13,522 nt of DNA, from assembly GCA_026394095.1 (NCBI GenBank), contig JAPKYY010000139.1:1-13522 (forward strand). Reading direction: 5' to 3'. A program made the position numbers and the translations under genes. This document shows positions 7,262-13,522 of the stretch, piece after piece (within the stretch, counting starts at the first letter, position 1; every line of letters begins with the position of its first letter). Origin of the DNA: Acidobacteriota bacterium (lineage in GTDB: Bacteria > Acidobacteriota > Terriglobia > Bryobacterales > Bryobacteraceae). A model generated the notes under the pieces. The model was not told where the DNA came from. It saw only the letters and a list, made by a program, of their open reading frames with translations, and did not search any database.

Positions 7262-8065
7262 TTACCCGAAGTGATCCCAGCCCTTGGGCGGCAGCGGCGA
7301 CCCGGGCTTGCCCGCGCACACCAAACCTATCTCATGAAACGGCTTAGCCAGCCTCTTCGGGCTTGCAATCAACAGCTCATAATCCTCACCACGATGCCAG
7401 GCATCCTCTAGCGTCGCCCCGCGGCATACCGGTGGCGCAGCGGTGATTTCGCAAGTTACGCCCGAGGCAATCAGCATCCGGTCCAGATCCATCGACAGAC
7501 CATCGGTGATATCCATCGCCGCATGGGCTTCGCGGCGCACAATTTCTACCAGATCGAGGCGCGGGGTCGGGCGCTTCTTCCAGATTCCCAGCGGCCCGGT
7601 TACATAGAGCCAATCGCCTGGCTTGGCTCCGCTGCGCAGTAACGCCTTACCTTTAGGTACAGTCCCGCAAACGACGATGTCGACATGCACTTTCTCGCTG
7701 CGGGACAAGTCACCACCCGCCACCGTCACCCCATACTTGCGAGCCAACCCAAACAAGCCCCCAAAGAAGGGCTTCACAAAGGTTTCGTCCGGCACTGCTA
7801 GCGACACCAGCGCAAACCGCGGCTCCGCCCCCATCGCAGCAATATCGGACAGGCCCCGCGCCAGCGCTTTATAGCCTACATCGCGCGGCGAATAATCCCC
7901 CAAGGTAAAGTGCCTGCCCTCGATCGTGAAGTCGGTAGTAAAGACCAACTCCTCACCAGCGGCAGGCCGGTAGACCGCGCAGTCATCCCCGATTCCAACT
8001 CTTACGCCCGAGCCAAAGCTCGGCGCATGTTTGCGAATCCAGTCGATGACTCCGCGCTCGCTCAC
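7262..8065 (-). CDS. thiL: Thiamine-monophosphate kinase
   Basis: This cytoplasmic enzyme phosphorylates thiamine monophosphate with ATP to give thiamine diphosphate, the last step of the thiamine pathway. Family motifs appear in order: GIGDDCAVYRP (24-34), TTDFTIEGRHF (43-53), the YKALARGLSDIAAMGAEP helix (65-82), AGGDLSRS (116-123), RSGAKPGDWLYVTG (144-157), MDITDGLSMDLDRM (184-197) and GEDYELL (226-232). Acidic residues for metal and phosphate binding are present. At 267 residues it is shorter than typical members (about 310-330). The shortfall is mainly the helical segment after VTGPLG (about residue 160), where the usual SAAGL stretch is absent before PTPRL. The start is GTG, and its last two bases overlap the upstream gene's stop in a GTGA arrangement. 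No TPP riboswitch is seen. Confidence 0.93.
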   Translation of the reverse strand: MSERGVIDWIRKHAPSFGSGVRVGIGDDCAVYRPAAGEELVFTTDFTIEGRHFTLGDYSPRDVGYKALARGLSDIAAMGAEPRFALVSLAVPDETFVKPFFGGLFGLARKYGVTVAGGDLSRSEKVHVDIVVCGTVPKGKALLRSGAKPGDWLYVTGPLGIWKKRPTPRLDLVEIVRREAHAAMDITDGLSMDLDRMLIASGVTCEITAAPPVCRGATLEDAWHRGEDYELLIASPKRLAKPFHEIGLVCAGKPGSPLPPKGWDHFG

Positions 8066-10671
8066 GCGATTACCAGCCCGCTCGGCAACTCCTCACCAAA
8101 GACACGGCCCAGCGCAGCCAGCTCATCCTGGCCCTCGCCCTGCACCATCGCCATCAACTGATCGCGCTTCGGATGTTTGGCAAAAGCCTTCTCCACCAGA
8201 TCGAGCGTCTGCGCTGGCACATCGCGCGAAGCATCACCCGTCTGCCGGGCCATCGCTGCAATCGCCTCTGCCGCGTCTGACAAGGCTAAGACCTGATCGA
8301 TCCAGCGAGTCATCGTGGTCACCGGCACCACCAGATTATTTGGCCCGTAGAGCAACTTGCGCGAGCCGAGGCGCCCGAGGCACCACATCTCGCTCGCCGA
8401 GTAATCCTTGGCGCGAATGCGCTTCAGCAAACCGTTACCCAACTCTGTCTTGACACCCACAGGCAACAACTCGAGCGAACTCGCACAACGCCACATCTCA
8501 CGCGAAAGCGACGGGTTCATGCGTTTCGGCTTAGCCCCCTTCGGGATCAAAGCCCCCGACAAACGCTGATACAAATCCTGCTGCTGATTGCGATTGAGGC
8601 CGCCAGAGATACGGCCGGAGAAGATCCACCAGTCGATTTCATTCTGCGCCTGATTGCCAAACACAAGCCCACTGGCAAAGACCCGTCGCGCCTGCTCAAT
8701 TCGTAAATCGTCACCCGGCGCACCAAAGCCCGGCCGCAAACACAAACCCGCCAGATTCAGCCAGCGAATCTCATGCGCCGCAGACTTCTTGCGGCCCTCG
8801 GCACACTCGAGGAACACGTCGGCCAGCTTACGAATCGCGCCCAACGGCCAGGAATTCCGGCCCAAAGAAAGCGTCTGTTCGAGCTTCTGCGGCAATTCCT
8901 CCGGCAACATCGAGAACTCACCGGTAAAGGTTTGCCGCACCAGCGCGCAGGCCCGCTCCAGCGCCTCATCGTTCACCGTCGCCATCGGCCGTGCAACAAC
9001 ACTCTTGGCACTAGCCCGCCGCAACTCAAACTGCAAGCGCCACGAATGCTCACTCACCTTGCTATCGGCAAAGATCTCAAGCGTACCCACTTCCGTCAGG
9101 TGCGCCCGCAGCTTCACCGGCACACTGCGCTCCATATTCGGATTCCCAAACCGGATCACTGCATCGAGCGGTGCGTGCAGGTGAAAACTCTCGTCCACTG
9201 CAACGCTTTGCCCGGCGACGTCCTCAGTCCGCGTCAGCGAGCTATAAAGCCGAAAACTCACAGGCTTGTTTGCAAGTAGCTGCAATCCTGGCACATCGAG
9301 CTCGAGCGTCGAGCCTTCTTCAGACCCACGCGGTACCAGACAAATCGACTGCTTCTCACCCGTCCCGATAAAGTAAGCCCGGGGCAATCCACCACGCACC
9401 AGAATCCCCTGCCCACCACCACGCACATGCGAGTAATAAGCCGCACCCTGCGCCACGGCCAGATCGAGATCCTGATTCTCAAACACCAGCGGAGCCTTGC
9501 CAAACCAACTCTCGACAACACTCTTCACCCGATCCCGCAGGATCTCCGGGATGAAGAATCCACCGTTAAACAGAATCGCGTCGGGCCGCACATTGCCGCT
9601 TTCGCTCAAGAATTGCGCCAGGTGCTTGGTCACGGCCGGGTCAGACACGTAAGGCAAGCCGAGCTCACGAAATGCCGATTTCTTGTCGACTGTTGGCACG
9701 TCAGTCAGCGCACACTCGGGCAGAAATCCATCGAGTGCCAGCTCGCGTGCTTCCGTCTTTGTAATCTCGGTGCGCAAGGTGCCGCCAATCAAAGAGCTCC
9801 CGGCACCGAGCACGGTGATCTCGACGGAATCAGGCCCGTCCACCGCCAGCAACTTCTCTTTCGCCGCTGCACACTGCCGACGTAAGGCGCTACGCTGCCG
9901 CAGCGACAGCTGCGTATTCAGCTTGGTTTCCACCAGCCAGCTCAGCGTAAGGTCGAGATTATCTCCACCCAGCAACAAGTGCTTACCAACAGCGGTGCGG
10001 GTAAACTGCACATGGTCGCCTGTGCGAGCCACTTGAATGAGAGTAAAGTCTGAGGTGCCGCCGCCGACGTCGACAATCAGCACATTCATGCCATCGGTGA
10101 GGCTCTTCTGCGACTGCGAAAGGTGCCGCGCGATCCAGGAATAAAAGGCCGCCGCTGGCTCTTCAATCAGAGTCAGCTTCTCCATCCCCGCTGCGCGGGC
10201 CGCCTGTACCGTCAACTCACGAGCCTCTTCGTCGAAGCTCGCCGGTACCGTCAAAACAACATCATGCTCGCTGATCGACGATCCGTTGGCTTCTTTCCAG
10301 GCCGCAGCGATATGGGCCAGATATTTCGTTGAAGCTTCTACCGGCGAATAGAGGCGCCCGGCTTCCTGCGCATCCCAGGGCAGGATCTTTGCATTCCGGT
10401 CTACTTCACTATTCGAGAGCCAGCTCTTGGCCGCATACACGCTCTTGGTGGGAACCAGCGCTCCCTGCTCGCGCGCATAAACACCCACATACTCCTGCTG
10501 GTCGAGATAGAGAAAACTCGGCAGTGTGCGCCGCTTCTCCTGGCGGCCCTGCGCCACATATTGCCCGATCTCAAGTACCTGTATCGGCGTGTACTCTGCT
10601 TCGGCAGCCTCCACCTCATCTACCCAGGCCAGAGCTGAATTTGTTGTCCCTAAATCGATACCAATCTTCAT
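8062..10671 (-). CDS. Long Hsp70-like ATPase with DUF3731-type C-terminus
   Basis: This 869-residue protein is a diverged member of the Hsp70/DnaK family. The nucleotide-binding domain is complete in motifs: IGIDLGTTNSALAW (3-16), AAKSWL with the Lys expected for catalysis (80-85), VPASFDEEAR (142-151), LIEEPAAAFYSWI (168-180), LIVDVGGGTSDFTLI (198-212), LLGGDNLDL (233-241), ILFNGGFFIPE (366-376) and AVAQGAAYY (405-413). A beta-rich substrate-domain-like region covers about 420-550. Residues about 560-869 form an extra, mostly helical region matching the DUF3731 type by character (WPLGAIRKLADVF, WWIFSGRISGG, EMWCLGRLGSRKLLYG). It is not a normal DnaK lid, and there is no EEVD-like tail. It overlaps the short Hsp70 gene upstream and thiL downstream by 4 bases each. 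Client and co-chaperones are unknown. Confidence 0.92.
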   Translation of the reverse strand: MKIGIDLGTTNSALAWVDEVEAAEAEYTPIQVLEIGQYVAQGRQEKRRTLPSFLYLDQQEYVGVYAREQGALVPTKSVYAAKSWLSNSEVDRNAKILPWDAQEAGRLYSPVEASTKYLAHIAAAWKEANGSSISEHDVVLTVPASFDEEARELTVQAARAAGMEKLTLIEEPAAAFYSWIARHLSQSQKSLTDGMNVLIVDVGGGTSDFTLIQVARTGDHVQFTRTAVGKHLLLGGDNLDLTLSWLVETKLNTQLSLRQRSALRRQCAAAKEKLLAVDGPDSVEITVLGAGSSLIGGTLRTEITKTEARELALDGFLPECALTDVPTVDKKSAFRELGLPYVSDPAVTKHLAQFLSESGNVRPDAILFNGGFFIPEILRDRVKSVVESWFGKAPLVFENQDLDLAVAQGAAYYSHVRGGGQGILVRGGLPRAYFIGTGEKQSICLVPRGSEEGSTLELDVPGLQLLANKPVSFRLYSSLTRTEDVAGQSVAVDESFHLHAPLDAVIRFGNPNMERSVPVKLRAHLTEVGTLEIFADSKVSEHSWRLQFELRRASAKSVVARPMATVNDEALERACALVRQTFTGEFSMLPEELPQKLEQTLSLGRNSWPLGAIRKLADVFLECAEGRKKSAAHEIRWLNLAGLCLRPGFGAPGDDLRIEQARRVFASGLVFGNQAQNEIDWWIFSGRISGGLNRNQQQDLYQRLSGALIPKGAKPKRMNPSLSREMWRCASSLELLPVGVKTELGNGLLKRIRAKDYSASEMWCLGRLGSRKLLYGPNNLVVPVTTMTRWIDQVLALSDAAEAIAAMARQTGDASRDVPAQTLDLVEKAFAKHPKRDQLMAMVQGEGQDELAALGRVFGEELPSGLVIA

Positions 10672-12386
10672 GCTTTGCGCTCTCTCACACTAAACTCGAG
10701 CTTCCAGCGGTCGCCACTGGCGGCCACGCAAAATAGCTCCAACACGCCTGTCGCCGTTACATGCGATTCCAGCGTTACCGGCACCAGCCCGCCGGGGGTC
10801 TTTGGCGTCGGCGCTAGCGTAATCTCCATCGCTGGCAACTCTTTCAAATCCTTTGGCATCGGCTCAAGCAAGGCCCCAGCCTCATCCCCGCGACGCTCGG
10901 TCGAAGAGAAGATCCGAAACTCTACTGGCTCGCCTACATAGAGGCCAAACTTACGGCCCGGATACTGATGCGCCGAGCCTTCTTCCATTCCGAACGGCAC
11001 AACCGTAAAGGCCTTCATCGGGGCTGCCATGCCGGGTACGGCTGGCATCGCATCTTCAATTCCAACGTAATAGGTGCGCGGTACGCCGCCGCGAATCCGA
11101 ATCCCCTTACCTTGCCGCGCCAGGCCATAATAAGCGGCCCCGCGAGCTACTGCCAGCATCAGATCTTCCCCATCGAGCACCTTCACGGGCTTCGGCAACC
11201 ACAGGTTCAAACTCGTCAGAATCCGGTCCCGTACCAGGCCTGCCCGCAAGACGCCACCGTTAAACAAAACATGCGTCGGTGCGGCTCCGCCCTGCTTCAC
11301 AAAGTGAGCCAGATGCGCCGTAATCCTCGCGTCGCTTGCATATGGCAAAGCCATCTCGGACAAAGCAGAGCGCCTCGTCTTGGCCAAATCCTCATCGGGT
11401 GGCACATGAGGGAAGAAGCCCTCCACCAGAATCTGCTCTACTTCGGCCCGGGTAAGTTTCGACTTGATCGTGCCGCCAATCAGACTGCTGCCACGGCCCA
11501 GAATGGTTACCGGCTGCTCGGTCACACTCGACTCGGGGTCCAGCAATACTTCTTTTGCGGCCCGGCACTGCTGCCACAAGGCCTGCAATTGCTGCGCGTC
11601 GAGCTTGGGCATCTTGGTCTCAAGATGCCGCGCGAGCGCGAGGTCCATGTTGTCGCCACCCAGCAGGATGTGGTCTCCCACGGCCACTCGCTCCAGCGTT
11701 AAGGATCCATCCTGATCCTTCACATCGATCAGGGTGAAGTCGGTCGTACCGCCACCGATATCGATAATCAGCACCCGGTCGCCGGGGCCAACCTTTTCGC
11801 GCCAATCGGCATGTTTGCCGATCCAGGCGTAGAAAGCCGCTTGTGGCTCTTCAAGCAATACGAGCTTGGAAATCCCGGCCTCACGAGCTGCCTTCTCGGT
11901 CAACTGTCTTGCCACTGCATCAAAGCTGGCCGGCACGGTCAACACTACTTCATGCTCACCAAGAGCCGGATGCCCGGCATGTTGCCAGGCTTCGTTCAGA
12001 TGCTCAAGATAAGCGCGCGAAGCCTCGACCGGGGAAATCTTCGCTACCCCGTCCGGAGCATGCACTGGCAAAATCGCCTCATTGCGATCCACCCCCGCGT
12101 AGCTCAACCAAGACTTGGCGCTGGCCACCAGCCGCCCCATACTCTCGGCGCCGCGCCTACGGGCGAGCGTCCCCACAACATACTTGGGCTGCTCATCCCA
12201 GGGCAGCGCTGTCGCCCCTTCGGCAAAGTCCTTAGGCCCGGGCAAGTAAACAAAAGAGGGCAGCAAAGACTCCGCCCGTACCTCTCCCGGCTGCACTACC
12301 TGCTCCACCGCAAAGGCCTGAACGGCTTCATCCTCACCAAAAGCTAAAGCGCTATTGGTTGTACCGAGATCAATTCCAATTACCAA
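10668..12386 (-). CDS. Short Hsp70-like ATPase lacking a lid domain
   Basis: This 572-residue Hsp70-family protein has the ATPase signatures in order: IGIDLGTTNSALAFG (3-17), SAKSWL (89-94), VPASFDAVAR (151-160), LLEEPQAAFYAWI (177-189), IIDIGGGTTDFTLI (207-220), LLGGDNMDLAL (241-251), VLFNGGVLRAG (373-383) and AVARGAAYYG (412-421). A shortened beta-type domain fills about 425-570 and the protein then ends, so the alpha-helical lid of DnaK (normally to about 640) is absent. It is similar throughout to the next gene's product, so the two are paralogues. The start must be TTG at 12386: the first ATPase motif begins at residue 3, and an in-frame TAG lies 6 bases upstream. It sits 6 bases after the DUF2760 gene and overlaps the long Hsp70 gene by 4 bases. 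Confidence 0.93.
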   Translation of the reverse strand: MVIGIDLGTTNSALAFGEDEAVQAFAVEQVVQPGEVRAESLLPSFVYLPGPKDFAEGATALPWDEQPKYVVGTLARRRGAESMGRLVASAKSWLSYAGVDRNEAILPVHAPDGVAKISPVEASRAYLEHLNEAWQHAGHPALGEHEVVLTVPASFDAVARQLTEKAAREAGISKLVLLEEPQAAFYAWIGKHADWREKVGPGDRVLIIDIGGGTTDFTLIDVKDQDGSLTLERVAVGDHILLGGDNMDLALARHLETKMPKLDAQQLQALWQQCRAAKEVLLDPESSVTEQPVTILGRGSSLIGGTIKSKLTRAEVEQILVEGFFPHVPPDEDLAKTRRSALSEMALPYASDARITAHLAHFVKQGGAAPTHVLFNGGVLRAGLVRDRILTSLNLWLPKPVKVLDGEDLMLAVARGAAYYGLARQGKGIRIRGGVPRTYYVGIEDAMPAVPGMAAPMKAFTVVPFGMEEGSAHQYPGRKFGLYVGEPVEFRIFSSTERRGDEAGALLEPMPKDLKELPAMEITLAPTPKTPGGLVPVTLESHVTATGVLELFCVAASGDRWKLEFSVRERKA

Positions 12387-12392
12387 GGGAAA

Positions 12393-12935
12393 CTACTCAA
12401 CCTCAATTTCAGCCGGTGCCAGAATCTTCAGATTCGCCTTTACCTGCAGGGCAGGCAATTCGATCTTCTCGACCTTCCAGCCCTTATGGCGCAAAGTTCC
12501 GGCCTTTACATTGCCATCGGCAGGCACATTCCCGAGCAGCTTGATCGCGCCGGGATCATTCTTGAGTGCTCCTGCGGCTGACAGCTGGGTAACTGCACCC
12601 TCCACACCGTCAATCACCGGCTGGAGCGACAGATAGCGCTGCAAAGTGGCCCGTGAGCTCTCGTGGATGTTTCGAACAGCCGCCCCAACCTGCTCGTCAG
12701 AATAAGGAGAAACGTCCTCCATCAGAAAGTCCAGCAACCGGGCATCCCGCTGCAAAAGGGCGAGCAACTGCAATGCCCCGTCGCTGACGTCCACCTTGGG
12801 CGCAACCGGCGCCGCTGCTGGTGCGGCCTTTGTTGCACGCTTGGACAAGCCCAGTGCGAGAATGACCGAGTCAGGAAGTTGGCCGCCAAAAAGCAGGCCG
12901 AAGAAAGATGAGAATGCGAGCGAGATACGGCTCAA
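12393..12935 (-). CDS. DUF2760-type protein, first gene of the Hsp70 operon
   Basis: The 180-residue product begins with a hydrophobic or amphipathic segment (ISLAFSSFFGLLFGG, 4-18). An Ala/Pro linker follows (36-47), then a helical region with ALQLLALLQRDARLLDFLMEDV (54-75) and a beta-rich end around GWKVEKIELPAL. By memory this matches the DUF2760 family, which is found next to paired Hsp70-like genes in other bacteria. No enzymatic motif is visible; a role as partner or adaptor of the Hsp70 pair is inferred. The start is non-AUG: TTG at 12935 has a Shine-Dalgarno site 12 bases away, whereas CTG at 12941 (two codons earlier) has one at 6 bases. Its stop is in the same frame as the following Hsp70 gene. 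Confidence 0.82.
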   Translation of the reverse strand: MSRISLAFSSFFGLLFGGQLPDSVILALGLSKRATKAAPAAAPVAPKVDVSDGALQLLALLQRDARLLDFLMEDVSPYSDEQVGAAVRNIHESSRATLQRYLSLQPVIDGVEGAVTQLSAAGALKNDPGAIKLLGNVPADGNVKAGTLRHKGWKVEKIELPALQVKANLKILAPAEIEVE

Positions 12936-12947
12936 GTTCAGCTCGAG

Positions 12948-12952
12948 CCTCC
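12948..12952 (-). promoter_or_regulatory. Strong RBS (GGAGG) that questions the DUF2760 start
   Basis: GGAGG lies 6 bases upstream of CTG (12939-12941) and 12 bases upstream of TTG (12933-12935), both in the same frame. The closer spacing favours CTG, a rare initiator. The divergent merR gene has the same hexamer AGGCTC just before its ATG. An in-frame TAG upstream excludes any longer start. Confidence 0.55.
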
Positions 12953-12996
12953 GTTTCTATTGGGGATTCGCGGCCAGATCGACCGCATCTCCCATT

Positions 12997-13006
12997 CTAG
13001 CGCTAG
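12997..13006. promoter_or_regulatory. Palindrome CTAGCGCTAG in the merR/Hsp70 divergent spacer
   Basis: A perfect 10-bp palindrome lies 11 bases before the merR start codon. It overlaps TAGAAT on the minus strand (12994-12999), which matches a -10 box at five of six positions and faces the Hsp70 operon. No good -35 box was found for it. The arrangement suits an operator for the divergent MerR protein, but MerR sites are usually longer dyads, so confidence is low. The HAIR motif of HspR regulators is absent. Confidence 0.35.
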
Positions 13007-13017
13007 GATAGGCTCAG

Positions 13018-13344
13018 ATGCCCGTACTGGAAACCAAATGGAAACGCGGCGAATTGGCCGAAGCCTGTGGTGTCAACAGCGAAACTCTACGCTTCTATGA
13101 AAAAGCCGGTCTCCTCAACCCCGAGCGGGGCCCTAACGGCTACCGCCTCTATTCTGTAGCTGATGCCAAGCGCATCCGCCTCACCCAGCGCGCCATTGGT
13201 GTGGGCTTTAGCCTGCAGGATGTCAAAGACTGGCTGGCCGGCGACGCCATCAAAATGGAGCAGGCTCTGCTGCGGGTAGAATCCAAAATCACTGAGCTCG
13301 AACGCCTCAGAAAAAGCCTCCGAAAAAAATTAAAAAAAGTTTGA
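13018..13344 (+). CDS. Small MerR-family transcriptional regulator
   Basis: This 108-residue protein has the MerR DNA-binding domain at the N-terminus: helix-turn-helix RGELAEACGVNSETLRFYEKAGLL (about 10-33) and wing NGYRLYS (40-46). The second helical pair DAKRIRLTQRAIGVGFSLQDVKDWL (49-73) follows. A coiled-coil dimerisation helix covers about 78-105 and ends in a basic tail KSLRKKLKKV. There are no cysteines for metal binding and no ligand domain, so the signal is not apparent. It is divergent from the DUF2760/Hsp70 operon with about 80 bases between, the arrangement expected if it controls that operon. It resembles general MerR proteins more than HspR. The start ATG has AGG 5 bases upstream. 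Confidence 0.92.
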   Translation: MPVLETKWKRGELAEACGVNSETLRFYEKAGLLNPERGPNGYRLYSVADAKRIRLTQRAIGVGFSLQDVKDWLAGDAIKMEQALLRVESKITELERLRKSLRKKLKKV

Positions 13345-13405
13345 GCCTTTTGATCGAATAAAAGCGCTTATCCAAGTGAAGCCAAAACTTCTTTGCCACA
13401 AGGCG

Positions 13406-13449
13406 AGGCAGCGACGTTCCGGAGGGATATCGTCGCTGCCTTTTGTTTT
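13406..13449 (+). terminator. Intrinsic terminator after merR
   Basis: An 11-bp perfect stem (AGGCAGCGACG with CGTCGCTGCCT) and a 14-base loop are followed by TTTTGTTTT. It starts 61 bases after the merR stop, so it probably ends merR transcription. A smaller hairpin (TTGCC-ACAA-GGCGA, 13394-13407) abuts it. The loop contains GGAGGG. On the minus strand there is no T run, so it works rightward. Confidence 0.88.
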
Positions 13450-13458
13450 CATTGATAC

Positions 13459-13479
13459 ACTTTGCCCTGAGTGCAAAGT
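13459..13479. repeat. Inverted repeat ACTTTGC-N7-GCAAAGT
   Basis: Perfect 7-base arms with a 7-base spacer begin 9 bases after the terminator's T run. This may be an operator for the next rightward gene, which would start at or beyond the window edge. Short open frames exist here in all forward frames, but none shows a ribosome-binding site, so no gene is called in 13450-13522. Confidence 0.4.
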
Positions 13480-13522
13480 CTTCCCAGCTACGGCATCTAC
13501 CAGGCCACAGCCCTTCTGGGCC

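Noticed and set aside
8066..8200. TPP riboswitch ahead of thiL
   Set aside because: The region upstream of thiL is coding sequence of the long Hsp70 gene, and no thi-box-like conserved segments were seen.
10968..11702. Open frame of 244 codons on the plus strand within the short Hsp70 gene
   Set aside because: It is antisense to well-conserved ATPase motifs, and the translated product resembles no family.
12936..13017. HAIR or CIRCE element controlling the Hsp70 genes
   Set aside because: Neither the HspR dyad (CTTGAGT-N7-ACTCAAG) nor the CIRCE dyad (TTAGCACTC-N9-GAGTGCTAA) is present in the spacer.
13450..13522. Start of a rightward gene at GTG 13471
   Set aside because: A TGA immediately precedes it and there is no ribosome-binding site. 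All three forward frames are open over this short stretch, so openness carries no weight.
1..13522. CRISPR array, insertion sequence or phage module
   Set aside because: No regularly spaced direct repeats, transposase, terminal inverted repeats or phage-type genes were found on either strand.

Overview
The window looks like chromosomal DNA of an Acidobacteriota member, most likely the Bryobacterales/Solibacterales side. The main pointers are an Oar-type TonB-dependent receptor with an N-terminal carboxypeptidase-regulatory-like domain, a membrane protein with a winged-helix-like N-terminus of a kind common in Solibacter-like genomes, a secreted FG-GAP protein, and frequent GTG/TTG starts. This placement is inference from protein character; no 16S or other phylogenetic marker is present. 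Nothing indicates a plasmid, phage or insertion sequence.

Left part (1-3563). The 5' part of a large TonB-dependent receptor gene runs leftward off the window (822 to 1). It is divergent from a rightward pair: a ToxR/CadC-like membrane-anchored regulator candidate (982-2286) and a secreted seven-repeat FG-GAP/VCBS protein (2304-3461). The 159-base divergent spacer holds three separate dyads, one a near-perfect 20-bp palindrome of LacI-operator type. A tRNA-Gln(CUG) gene follows at 3490-3563.

Middle and right part (12935 down to 3565, minus strand). Eight genes in one direction form a very tight array, with gaps of no more than about 30 bases and several 4-base overlaps. In transcription order they are: a DUF2760-type protein, an Hsp70-like ATPase without a lid domain, a second Hsp70-like ATPase with a long C-terminal DUF3731-type extension, thiamine-monophosphate kinase (thiL), a decayed DUF4380-type gene, a small secreted protein, an NlpC/P60 cell-wall hydrolase, and a short TonB-dependent receptor whose stop codon lies one base from the tRNA.

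Right end (13018-13522). A small MerR-family regulator is divergent from the Hsp70 array and is followed by a strong intrinsic terminator. The last about 70 bases contain a dyad but no supportable gene.

The most interesting unit is the DUF2760 / short Hsp70 / long Hsp70 trio with its divergent MerR-type regulator. It is a paired-chaperone system whose client, J-protein and nucleotide-exchange partner are not encoded here. The second point of interest is the divergent receptor/ToxR-like regulator locus with its multi-dyad control region.
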